Source of the DNA: Litoditis marina
Taxonomy: Eukaryota > Nematoda > Chromadorea > Rhabditida > Rhabditidae
Direction: 5' to 3'
Assembly: GCA_964036275.1 (NCBI GenBank)
Contig: OZ038440.1
Coordinates: 9,895,690 to 9,959,689 of the forward strand
DNA: 64,000 nt
Part shown: piece after piece, positions 12,601-22,799 of the stretch
Numbering within the stretch: the first letter of the stretch is position 1
How the letters are laid out: every line of letters begins with the position of its first letter
The notes under the pieces: generated by a model
Databases searched by the model: none
Seen by the model: the letters and a program-made list of their open reading frames with translations, nothing else
What the model was told of the DNA's origin: nothing
Program-made: the position numbers and the translations under genes

Positions 12601-13631
12601 TCTTTCCCTTCTTCTTGTCTGGCTGTTGGAGGATGCTGTTCTCCTCCTCAACCGCCGATTTGTTCTTCTTTTTCTGCATCAGGGAACTCGGTTCCTCCTC
12701 CAGTACCTCAAATTAAAAAAATATTACATTGTATATAAAACTTTATATGAATTAACATATGAACTTCAGTATCAAAGAACATACAACCCCGAATGCTGTA
12801 ATATCCCCATTTGTCCCATCCTGCGTCTCTCGCTTCGCGAGCAAGAAAATAAAAAAGGGGCCATAATGACTACAACACAATGTAACATTATACAACTACT
12901 GACAACCTAGGTAATTGAATACCTAACCAACTATTCAAATAACTAACTACAATAAATATCTACAAAACAATAATTAGGGAATGCGCACCTTGTTCTTCTT
13001 CTTTTTGTCCGGGGGGAGCATGACACTGGGGGCATCCTCGTCCACCTTCTTCTTGTGTTGGGGAGTCACCGATGGCTCGTCCTCTTTGGCGACTCTCCTG
13101 GGCGCATCCTGCAAACAACGAGGATGTTTAGGAATAATCAGTAAACCATGAACAACAAACTGCAAACAAACACGTGAGTTGTGAATGTGCGCTGGGGCTA
13201 TTTATAGGTAGTACTCTTAGTTGTTTGATCTCGATACCTGCCTCAATTTCACAATTCCGACTTAACTGCTACGGGATCAAACTATAGAAAGAAGTTTTCA
13301 GTTTTTCCTATACTTCAATTTTAAATTTAACCACAACGCTAGGAAGATCCGCACTAAAAAACCTCAGAACGGTTACTCTACACAAACAGTACTGAGAAAC
13401 AAGGCTTGACTAACTGAAGCTGTAAACAACTGAACTAACAAGCTGAAACTGCCAAAGCTCTACAATGTTCATTAAGGGGTAAGGCCACACTGAACAGACA
13501 ACAAAGGAGTACGGTACCTTCTTCTTGCACTGCGACAGCTCCTCCTCATCGTTGGCCTTCTTGCGGGGCTTGGCTCTTCTGGTGAATCCTCGCATCTTCG
13601 GCTTCTTCTGGGTGGACCGGGAGTCGTCCAT
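9621..13631 (-). CDS. Protein tyrosine phosphatase-like protein with Cys-to-Ser active site (probable pseudophosphatase)
   Basis: Exons, 5' to 3': 13631-13518, 13108-12989, 12706-12596, 12340-12253, 12019-11928, 11702-11610, 11498-11424, 11160-11032, 10667-10500, 10368-10264, 10021-9920 and 9692-9621. Phases agree throughout and give 422 residues. The first ~145 residues are Lys/Glu-rich and probably disordered. The rest is a classical PTP domain: DVPCLDETRIVV (after the pTyr loop), DFIAAQAPKENGFEDFW, NGAYKYYGNMF, a WPD loop (STWPDNL, Asp about 309), then VVSSSGIGRPGTYIAID where active PTPs have HCSAGIGRSGT. Cys is Ser (about 338), His is Val, and the first Gln of the Q-loop is Ala (CAVANELQYMFIYST). 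It should bind rather than hydrolyse phosphotyrosine, if it binds at all. Nematodes have a large family of such short, often sperm-expressed PTP-like genes (recalled, not tested). Confidence 0.88.
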
Positions 13632-13991
13632 CGATCACTCGAATGAACATTCCCCGCCCGGCTCCTCTTTTAAAGCCAGTTTCACGTCACTCTCCTTCAC
13701 ATGTGGAAAAACGTGTCGAGTGTCTGCTGGAACTGGTAGACAGGAAAACAGTCCGGTTTACGTTTGTCAGATTTTCAGGTTTCCGCAAGAAGCAACCAAA
13801 GATGTACTTGTTCCGTGCAGACTGAGAATCATTTTCTTGGTCAAACACATTTTAATGATGAAAACCAAATTTACCGGTTGAGCCTGAAAGGCAAATAATG
13901 ATTTTGGCAAACCATGATTTCTTTATCAGTTTGTACTTTTAGTGAGCTGGGATTTTTCATGTTAGTTTACAGGCATGAATGAGTGCGTATA

Positions 13992-15524
13992 GGGGTGAGC
14001 AGACCCAAGTTGTAGTTTGATCAATGCACAGCAGAATACTTTAGTTTCTCCCGAAACGCAGTTCAAACTATCGGGATGTAACTCTCAACCTGCTGGCTTC
14101 CCTGAGCGAACCCTGAACAACATGTGCCATCGGTTTTTAATAAAGTTGATAAGTTGAACTCTCCAAGTTTGATTTGAGTTTTTGTACAACCGAAAGAGTA
14201 TAATCAACCCAAAAACATACATTTGTTCTAAACGAAGATATTTGTGAGTTCTAAAGTAGCGTACCCTTCTCTCAGCACGTCAACCCCACTTTGTAATAGA
14301 TCGTCTTCTCTAATATTAGCTTTCCAACAAAAAGATTTTTTTCAAGCGGTACCCTTCCCTTCGATTGGAAAATTCGTTTTCATCGGTGCAATTGTATTTT
14401 TTTCCCAGGGTTGTTTCAAATAAAAATCTGTGAGACGTTCTTTTTCACCGGGAAATTAAGTAGAAAACTGAAAATAGAACGGGATTGGAATGTAGACGTG
14501 TCTTTCCACGTGATGCTGGTGTAACTTAGAATATAATCTTTCGTATTCTTATTTCGGTAACGTGTGACGTTTTGTCTGTACACATCACTCTTTCCTTCTC
14601 ATTTCTAGTTCCAGCTGATTCAATGCGGGGGGATTGCGCAGAAATACACTCCGCCGCTTCAGAATGTTCCAGTACGTTTGTTTTCTTCAGTTTTTCTCAT
14701 AATCAATCATAGTCTACAGTTTATAGTCTAAAGTCCTACATAGTATATTAAACTTATATTACTTAGCGAATTTGTCAATGGTTGAAGAGATTTGGCCTTT
14801 TTTGTGGGTATACCGTACACCTGTATCCTGTATGAGGGTCACTGCAGATTCTAGAAAGTGGGTATTTTTTTATTTTAATGATGGAGCGTGGTGTCACTTC
14901 GGCTTGCCATTGCAGAACAACTTTTCTCAAACTTTCACGAAAATGAGAGCATGGTAAAAAAGTGTCTGATATCAATCTTGAAAACACGCAAACCTTGATT
15001 AAACTTTTACAGTGACGTCGCTGGCAACTGACAAGGAGACAGAAGTTGTACGCCCATCTCGAGCTCAATTTGTCCGAATCAAAAGCGTAAGTCTAGGTAT
15101 ATTAAGTTACAAGTAGTGAGAAAAGTAACAAAATCAGACTAAACAGTTCGAATACTACTTTGGGGCAATTTCAATTATAGATTCACAGGATTGACAAGGT
15201 TTTAGTACGGAGTAGGTTGCTAATCTTCCAGCTAAGTATCATCTATGACGATGTTGCAAACTGCAAAGACATCTTACTTATCCTACGGTTTCTAATTCAC
15301 AGACAACCTTTGTAATTTTCCGAGAAATCTGCCGTGCCTAAAACATTCATGGAAGATTCCAAATCATACTGTAGGTGGCTACGCGAGAGTGTGAAACGAA
15401 GTATAACACAGGTTTGAACGGCAACTCTTACAATCACAGAGTAAATCTCCCTTTCCAGGCCTACCACTGCAAGGAGCAGAGAGTTGTTCATCTCCAGATT
15501 CCTTTGCGCGGATTTTCTGCCTAC
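13992..15524. repeat. 1,533-bp direct repeat, copy A
   Basis: It begins GGGGTGAGCAGACCC and ends TTTTCTGCCTAC. Stretches I compared with copy B, including two whole open frames of 61 and 97 codons, are identical, and the offset stays exactly 5,269 bp from end to end. The ends are not TG...CA and no primer-binding site follows, so it is not an LTR. Confidence 0.95.
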
Positions 15525-15538
15525 CTATGACCAAAACG

Positions 15539-15656
15539 TGTCACGGCCCCATCCGCCTAGTGACATTGTCGGGCAGACTCGCGAGACGGCAACGACATTG
15601 TGAGTTCCGTCTCGCGAGTCTGCCCGACAATGTCACTAGGCGGATGGGGCCGTGAC
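15539..15656. mobile_element. 118-bp foldback with perfect 51-bp arms
   Basis: The arms 15539-15589 and 15607-15657 are perfect reverse complements with a 17-bp loop. The outer end is TGTCACGGCCCCATCCGCC. AAAACG occurs directly on both sides (15533-15538 and 15657-15662), consistent with a target-site duplication; it shares one base with the right arm. The perfect arms imply a recent origin or repair-driven homogenisation. Confidence 0.85.
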
Positions 15657-16582
15657 AAAACGCTCGTTCTCGATTTTCACTCCTATTCAATATTGAAACC
15701 TCACCATAAACGACACAACACACGAATAATTATATAATTATTTATTTATTCATGGAGAACAAATCACCTTGTTTTTATAATATATTATGCATATAATTAA
15801 AAACTACACTATACTATCTTGAAAACGGAACAAAAACTTAATGATAATGATAACACAAATGAAATTGAAATATGTATACAAACTACAAACTTATCAGAAC
15901 TGTCTAACATATTAAGAATAAGGCAAAAAGCACATTTCAAAATGTCCTCTATCCAATAAACATGAGTCCTTATGTGATGGGAGTAATATAATATATAAAC
16001 ACTTGAACTTGTTATAACATAAAACATCTTAGAGAAATGAAAGGGAAAATACAACAATATGTGCACGGTTCATAGCCAAGAGAGAACGGGAAAGCATTCA
16101 AGAAATTTTGTTTCTTCTGATCTAATAAAATTATTAGGAGCCGTGTCTAAGAAAAATGAAAAGTAGTTATGAATCAATCTGGCAAATACATAACAGTAAT
16201 AACGTAGCAGTAAAATACCAGTCGGTTCTTACTACTTCCAAAATTACCCATTTTGTTATTGAAAAACATACAATGTTCAGTTTCGAAGAATAGCATAGAT
16301 TCAAACACCAGTAAGGTCCGACTCCGACTATTCGACACATAGTAGTTCGTTATCAGATTTTAACACGGGAAAATGGATAATTTTGCAATGAGAATAGACT
16401 TTTTTTGCGAAAAAGTTGTCCGTTTTTCGAAAATCTCTTACTATTCGGACACCTTCACTGGACCATGCATAAATTTGTGAGGTATACGGACACACACACC
16501 ACAAGTGACTAAATACGAATTTGTATTGATCAAAGTTATAAAACCTCAAACCGGGTTAGCCAGCAAGCATTTCTGTGGGAAT

Positions 16583-16785
16583 CATACCCTAAATGCTCAG
16601 CGTTTTGAGAAAAAAAACCCTGTTTTTGGTCCGAAGATTTGGGCAAACCCCCCCCCCCCCCCCCCTCAAAATTGTCTGATTTAGCGATTTTCTAAGTTAA
16701 GGGCAAAACCCCCTTATAATGGCTGAGGGGGAGGGCAAAACTCCCCTGTTTGAAAAAGTCACAACTCTGAGGCATTTAGGGTATG
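16583..16785. mobile_element. 203-bp hAT-type MITE with 8-bp target duplication
   Basis: Terminal inverted repeats CATACCCTAAATGCTCAG / CTGAGGCATTTAGGGTATG. Direct repeats GTGGGAAT flank it exactly (16575-16582 and 16786-16793). An 8-bp duplication is characteristic of the hAT superfamily. A C18 run (16648-16665) lies inside. A half copy in reverse orientation is at 24218-24278. Confidence 0.85.
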
Positions 16786-18572
16786 GTGGGAATCACCTTG
16801 TAATATGTTGTTTTCGTTTTTGTAAGATATAGTTGTTAATAGAAAGTATTCAACTGATTACCCAGAAACTAGATTTCGCTTTTTCGCCAGTTAATTCGGT
16901 TTGGTATCACAAATACAAGTATGGAATCAATCAACGAACGAGTGACAAAGAAGATATACAACGTTCGAAGTTCGAACCAAGTGACATACCTAAAAAAAAA
17001 ACGTGAGTTCCAGTTGCTTCACCATTCCTCTTCTCGATAGAAGTGAGAATCTTTCGGGCTCCACTGCCCGATAAAGCAGATCCTAGAAAAGTAAATGATA
17101 AGTTATTTATCGATAATGACAACGGAAGCACGAAATTTGTTGAAATACGCACTACGTATCCGTAGTCTACGGATATGGCCATCCAGTACGGTTAACAGAA
17201 GCGTATTTTGCGCAGTATGCTCAAAACCGAAGAGTAGCAAATAAAAGAACACCTGCGCTAATTTTTGTGGTTCATCCATTTTAGAGACCATTATTATAGA
17301 AAAAGACCTGTCCAACTAGTGGGACCATAGTTTAATAAACTCGCTTCCTTCAAAGATCTGATGCTTCAATATATAACATCATATAACGTCTAAGATGGAC
17401 TGTTAGTGATTTTATCCAGCAAAGTGGATCCAAATTCGTTCCATTCAGCTTCAACTTATGATACTTCTTATAACTCGGTGTAAGTGAGGCCTAATAAGAT
17501 CATATTATTGGTTTGAGTGTGAGTTTTAAATACCTGATTGTCCAAGTGAGAGTGCCCCATCCTATATTTGATTGAGAAAAGTGCAGAAGTTCTTACTATC
17601 AGAGAAACAAAAAATACTCAAGATATCGATATGACTCCGCTTAGAGCATTCAGCATTCACTGCCCTTGGCGCAATGGGGAGCTGCTCACACTGTAAAATG
17701 GACAAGAAAAACTAACTTTTACTCCTTTATAGAAGATTTCCATATTCCACAATGGAAATACACACGATTGAGGAATTGAGGTCCACGTGGTGCTGGTAGC
17801 TAGTGGCAAGTGACAGAGAGCCGCGTCCGAGCGACCCGAGTGTCGGTAAAACACTCCTATAAAACTGTAATACAATGTTCTTCTTTCCGTTACGTTTTTT
17901 AAATCAAAAATAGCGGACGAGAACGTAAGCCTCTGACGCTCTGACAGCTTTTCTTTGACGAGAAATTGCCTATTTCTAACAGAAATCCAGAAGTTTTGCG
18001 TATTTAATTTAAACGAAAAAAAATAGACTCCTTTTTAATAATAGTCGCACCTTACTGGTGTGTGTAATACACTATACACTTCATCGTGCACGAAATGCTC
18101 ACTTGGTTCTATAGAACCACTGTCATCTCGTTGAAAATGGAGAACACCACTAAGTCACTAAGTGGAGCAGTAACTTAACCTAGAGTTCTCGCAACTCGCC
18201 CAATAAGCTTAGTTCTCTGACATTCATTGAAGGATGCTGGATAATGTCTCAATACTCGTGTTTTATAAGTTAAATTTACAAATTGTCATAGTCTGACAAG
18301 TTCTCACACATGCGAGCGAAAGCCATAGAAAAACGAAAACCTTACCGAAAATAGACCGCCAAAACTTCAAGAGAAGAGAACGAGAACAACTGCCATTCGC
18401 CCAGTTGTCATGTATGTAACTTGTTGGTAGGAGCGGTAGTTCGGTGGTTGCAAAAAGCTGTAAATATCGAGTAAACCAAAGAATAGAAATCCTGAACGAA
18501 ATTAGCATTCGAATGATATCCCCCATCCGCGACGTGTGTGACAACTGAACTCTCCACAACATCAGTACGAAT

Positions 18573-18589
18573 CCCCCCCCCCCCCCCCC
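18573..18589. repeat. Poly-C17 run
   Basis: Seventeen consecutive C bases in non-coding DNA, one of several mono-C/G runs in the window. Confidence 0.9.
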
Positions 18590-19200
18590 TCTTATTTTTC
18601 AGTGATTTTTCACCGATTTCTCATCAACAAGCGTTTTTCAGAGGAAATGTTATGGTCATTGAGAAGATGGACGATAATTTAACTCAATCCATCCTTTGAA
18701 AACCAGAGAATTTACTACTTGGAATTATAATTCCTATACGTTGCACTTTGATTTATAGAGTATAAAAGAAGGAGGGAGTTGTCCGAGTTTTGATGGGGGT
18801 CGCACTCAGCACAGCGAGGAGGAGGCAAGATGAATTTTTAGGAAAACATGATATTTATCATAGAGGAGAATGGAGAATATACAGGAATAGTTTCGTTGTG
18901 TTAAATAAGTGTAAAACGTGATTTTGATGCTTTGCAGTTTTGCCGAAGAATAGTGCATTAGAATGAAGAGTTAGAGGGAAAAGGCAATCAGCTATCACTA
19001 AACAACCACCACAAGTGAAGCCTTGCTAAAAATTGAACGAAAACATAATAAACTACAATTGAAAAGAGTAAAAGAAATTTAAAACAGAGACGATCGATAA
19101 ATTTCGAAAACGGTTATAAGTCGCTCCACGATGCCACCCGCACGATGTAAACACCGTGCGCCAATAAGCGCGCCAAACGAAATCGTTGTTTTTAATATTT

Positions 19201-19249
19201 TGTCACGGCCGCCGCCGACTGAGATTTTCAGTCGGCGGGGGCCGTGACA
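19201..19249. repeat. 49-bp hairpin sharing its ends with the 15.5-kb foldback
   Basis: Arms of 22 bp (19201-19222 and 19228-19249) differ at one position. The outer ends TGTCACGGCC / GGCCGTGACA are the same as those of the foldback at 15539. The loop is five bases. Confidence 0.8.
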
Positions 19250-19260
19250 CTGGATTATCC

Positions 19261-20793
19261 GGGGTGAGCAGACCCAAGTTGTAGTTTGATCAATGCACAG
19301 CAGAATACTTTAGTTTCTCCCGAAACGCAGTTCAAACTATCGGGATGTAACTCTCAACCTGCTGGCTTCCCTGAGCGAACCCTGAACAACATGTGCCATC
19401 GGTTTTTAATAAAGTTGATAAGTTGAACTCTCCAAGTTTGATTTGAGTTTTTGTACAACCGAAAGAGTATAATCAACCCAAAAACATACATTTGTTCTAA
19501 ACGAAGATATTTGTGAGTTCTAAAGTAGCGTACCCTTCTCTCAGCACGTCAACCCCACTTTGTAATAGATCGTCTTCTCTAATATTAGCTTTCCAACAAA
19601 AAGATTTTTTTCAAGCGGTACCCTTCCCTTCGATTGGAAAATTCGTTTTCATCGGTGCAATTGTATTTTTTTCCCAGGGTTGTTTCAAATAAAAATCTGT
19701 GAGACGTTCTTTTTCACCGGGAAATTAAGTAGAAAACTGAAAATAGAACGGGATTGGAATGTAGACGTGTCTTTCCACGTGATGCTGGTGTAACTTAGAA
19801 TATAATCTTTCGTATTCTTATTTCGGTAACGTGTGACGTTTTGTCTGTACACATCACTCTTTCCTTCTCATTTCTAGTTCCAGCTGATTCAATGCGGGGG
19901 GATTGCGCAGAAATACACTCCGCCGCTTCAGAATGTTCCAGTACGTTTGTTTTCTTCAGTTTTTCTCATAATCAATCATAGTCTACAGTTTATAGTCTAA
20001 AGTCCTACATAGTATATTAAACTTATATTACTTAGCGAATTTGTCAATGGTTGAAGAGATTTGGCCTTTTTTGTGGGTATACCGTACACCTGTATCCTGT
20101 ATGAGGGTCACTGCAGATTCTAGAAAGTGGGTATTTTTTTATTTTAATGATGGAGCGTGGTGTCACTTCGGCTTGCCATTGCAGAACAACTTTTCTCAAA
20201 CTTTCACGAAAATGAGAGCATGGTAAAAAAGTGTCTGATATCAATCTTGAAAACACGCAAACCTTGATTAAACTTTTACAGTGACGTCGCTGGCAACTGA
20301 CAAGGAGACAGAAGTTGTACGCCCATCTCGAGCTCAATTTGTCCGAATCAAAAGCGTAAGTCTAGGTATATTAAGTTACAAGTAGTGAGAAAAGTAACAA
20401 AATCAGACTAAACAGTTCGAATACTACTTTGGGGCAATTTCAATTATAGATTCACAGGATTGACAAGGTTTTAGTACGGAGTAGGTTGCTAATCTTCCAG
20501 CTAAGTATCATCTATGACGATGTTGCAAACTGCAAAGACATCTTACTTATCCTACGGTTTCTAATTCACAGACAACCTTTGTAATTTTCCGAGAAATCTG
20601 CCGTGCCTAAAACATTCATGGAAGATTCCAAATCATACTGTAGGTGGCTACGCGAGAGTGTGAAACGAAGTATAACACAGGTTTGAACGGCAACTCTTAC
20701 AATCACAGAGTAAATCTCCCTTTCCAGGCCTACCACTGCAAGGAGCAGAGAGTTGTTCATCTCCAGATTCCTTTGCGCGGATTTTCTGCCTAC
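19261..20793. repeat. 1,533-bp direct repeat, copy B
   Basis: Second copy of the repeat at 13992. Here the sequence past the repeat end keeps the exon frame open (20794-20835), so copy B retains the original right-hand junction of the candidate gene. Confidence 0.95.
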
Positions 20794-20872
20794 GTTCGCT
20801 TCCAATGCCGCGCCAAACTACATCCAGTTCAGATCGTACGCCAGGAAAGAGACGGTTGGTTTTCGCGGCTAC

Positions 20873-20997
20873 GTTCATACTTTTTTTACGCTGCATCTGG
20901 CTGCAATTGCAGTCGCTTTGCAACATTTTTGCGGTTGCTGCAAATTGCCGCTGCAGTCAGATGCAGCTGCAATTTTACGCAGCGTAAAAGTATGAAC
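20873..20997. mobile_element. 125-bp ACGCTGCA-rich foldback MITE
   Basis: Ends GTTCATACTTTTTTTACGCTGC and GCAGCGTAAAAGTATGAAC are inverted repeats. The inside is rich in CTGCA words on both strands. It begins just after the candidate exon ending near 20835. A second, more degraded relative spans about 21235-21447 (TTTACGCTGCATCTAGCTGC, AAAGTATGAACGAAGC). Confidence 0.7.
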
Positions 20998-21111
20998 AAC
21001 CCAGCGTAATTTCTAAAGCAATTCAAGATAATCCAAAAATTCAATTCGGAAATAGTGAATCTATATTTCAAATTGGAGTATTCAACATCTTAACTTGAAA
21101 CAATTTTAGGC

Positions 21112-21200
21112 CAATTCTACAACTAACCAAGTTTTTAGGTAACCTAACCTTTTTAGGTAACCTAACCGGTTTTTGGTAATCTACATATTGGAAACGATAA
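21112..21200. mobile_element. Partial GGTTACCT-family MITE
   Basis: GGCCAATTCTACAACTAACC at the left, followed by two TTTTTAGGTAACCTAACC-like words, matches one end of the 274-bp element at 8466. The right half is missing. Confidence 0.6.
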
Positions 21201-21861
21201 AAAATTTATAAAAAGGGTAACTACATTGCAGTGCAGTATGGTCATGTCAATACTGCAATTTACGCTGCAGTCAGCTTAAATTACGCTCAATTCAGCGTAA
21301 AAAACGCTGCAGCTGGCTTAAAAAAGTATGACCAACACAACTGCAGCGTATTTTTGCAGTTGCAGTCGACTGCATTGGCGTAAAAGTCAATACGCGTATT
21401 TTCGACAAGATTTACGCTGCATCTAGCTGCAACTGCAAAAAGTATGAACGAAGCGCTTGTAGTCTTGTTCAAATAACCAGATAATACAGTGCACACTTAG
21501 TAAGCAACATGGATCTCATATATGGATCTTTCCTCCAAAGTTTCACCTTGCTTTTGAACTTTTGCTCTATTTCTGTTTCAGAATTCAGCGAAGTACATAT
21601 AAGACGGTTCCAACTAAATTTTTTCAAAATTCAAAGTAATTCACGGAATTCTGTCAATCTGTGAACGGGAACTTTTTCTGGCGCCTTGCGGTCGAAATGA
21701 CACAATTTTAGGTTTCTTGTCAACGCGATGTTGGCATTTGACAATGAGATTCAGATTCTTTTGGCAAATGCTAAGTGAACGGAGTTCGCTTGTCACTTGT
21801 CACCCAAAGGGATCATCTTTACCATTTGCCATTTGCACTGATTCATTTTGACACGTGTTAA

Positions 21862-21931
21862 ACCGTTGAGAGGATTCGAACCCTTGGCCGTTGGGCCAAA
21901 AGCAAGCGCACTACCACTACACTAAGGGAGC
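21862..21931 (-). other. tRNA-like (SINE head) sequence
   Basis: On the minus strand an A-box-like TTAGTGTAGTGGTAGTGCG and a B box GGTTCGAATCC are correctly spaced, with TTTTGGC in the anticodon-loop position. The acceptor stem does not pair, so it is a tRNA-derived relic rather than a working gene. Confidence 0.55.
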
Positions 21932-22281
21932 ACCTGCATTTGAAAAGAATGGACCGCGCTATATATGACCCGCCGCAATTGTTCAGATTAAGGTTGCCAC
22001 ACGAGTGTATTAAAAGGGATAAGTTTATTAAAAAAATCAATTTTCATGAATATAAAACGTGAATTTGAAAGCTGAACACACCAAAAAACATTTCAGCTAG
22101 TTAAAAGCCAGTAGCAACTTTTCGCCCAACATCGCAGGTTCAAGTGTTTACTGTATTCCCTTTTTCCGCTTCGCGTTTTTTCTTTCAAAGATTCGCACCC
22201 ATAATTCGATAATCTATTATCATCCCGTTATGAATATGCCCGCCCCGGTGTGTGTACGAACTGTTCGCGGTCTAGAACGTA

Positions 22282-22352
22282 GCCCGCTTAGTGTAGTGGT
22301 AAGAGTCTCGCTTTTGGTGTGGCGGGGTCAGGTTCGATTCCCGCATGAGGCA
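22282..22352 (+). other. tRNA-like (SINE head) sequence
   Basis: A-box-like TTAGTGTAGTGGTAAGAG and B box GGTTCGATTCC lie about 45 bp apart, with TTTTGGT in the anticodon-loop position. The acceptor ends GCCCGCT and TGAGGCA do not pair. It is the inverted partner of the copy at 21862. Confidence 0.55.
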
Positions 22353-22799
22353 AAACCTGGTTGACACGTGTCAAGAAAGAGGATCGTTCCTGGCAATTGT
22401 CAGTGTTGAGCAGTGATAATATCACTTGCCAAGTGTTGAGAAGTGATATTATCACTTGGCAGACATCAATATTCATGTTGGCGCTTGTCATTCGGGTTGG
22501 CTCTAATATTTCTCAGATACAACAGCAACTTTGACAAGATAATGGTTTACGTGTCACACCCACTCCGTTGACAACATTTTGGTAAAAAAACGGAAAATTT
22601 GAAAAAATTTAGTTGGACCCGTCTTATATCCTCTAAGAATTTTAACAGTTCGGCAACGTACCCTATCACCTTTCTATATTTCTTACCTTTCTACCTTTCT
22701 ACTATGAAATTATATTTTTCAATTTCAGAACGTACGCCGGGAAGGGCTTTCGAACCTGTGCCCGGAAACAAGATTGACAACATTTGATATGAGAAAAGG

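Larger units (their letters stand above)
15525..19260. other. 3.7-kb segment between the two direct-repeat copies
   Basis: The segment begins 14 bp before one hairpin (15539) and ends 11 bp after another (19201-19249). Both hairpins have TGTCACGGCC at their outer ends, so the two outer ends face each other like terminal inverted repeats of a ~3.7-kb unit. Inside are an hAT-type MITE, two poly-C runs and only short minus-strand frames (for example 16931-17315 and 17657-17875) that match nothing I recognise. No transposase motif was seen. Confidence 0.5.
13643..20835 (+). other. Candidate unrecognised plus-strand gene with internally duplicated exons
   Basis: Three segments have good splice sites and compatible phases: 14609-14675 (LIQCGGIAQKYTPPLQNV), 15013-15086 (DKETEVVRPSRAQFVRIKS) and 15459-15524 (HCKEQRVVHLQIPLRGFSAY). 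Each recurs identically 5,269 bp downstream at 19878-19944, 20282-20355 and 20728-20835; there the last exon continues for at least 14 more residues (VRFQCRAKLHPVQ). In the first copy the frame meets a stop two codons after the repeat ends at 15524. A possible upstream exon is 13643-13765 (EKRVECLLELVDRKTVRFTF). It starts only 11 bp from the divergent phosphatase ATG, so that exon is doubtful. I recognise no family. A coding role is an inference from splice phase and composition. Confidence 0.35.
21597..22629. repeat. ~1-kb imperfect inverted repeat containing two tRNA-like heads
   Basis: The outer 35 bp (21597-21631: ATATAAGACGGTTCCAACTA...) reappear inverted at 22595-22629 with about two mismatches. 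Inside, each arm carries a tRNA-like sequence followed by an ACACGTGTCAA box (about 21850 minus, 22360 plus), then diverged matching text (CAACATCGCGTTGACAAG versus GTTGGCGCTTGTCA). The two arms look like head-to-head copies of one SINE-like unit. Confidence 0.65.

Noticed and set aside
16931..17875. Minus-strand secreted/membrane protein gene in the 3.7-kb unit
   Set aside because: Short frames with a hydrophobic start (MDEPQKLAQVFFYLLLFG) can be linked by possible splice sites, but no phase-consistent model longer than about 90 residues and no known domain emerged.
13992..20793. 1.5-kb direct repeats as LTRs of a large retrotransposon
   Set aside because: Ends are not TG...CA, no primer-binding site or purine tract adjoins them, the inner 3.7 kb has no gag/pol, and the repeat itself contains exon-like segments.
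22282..22352. Functional tRNA-Pro (TGG)
   Set aside because: A and B boxes are present, but acceptor and anticodon stems do not pair.
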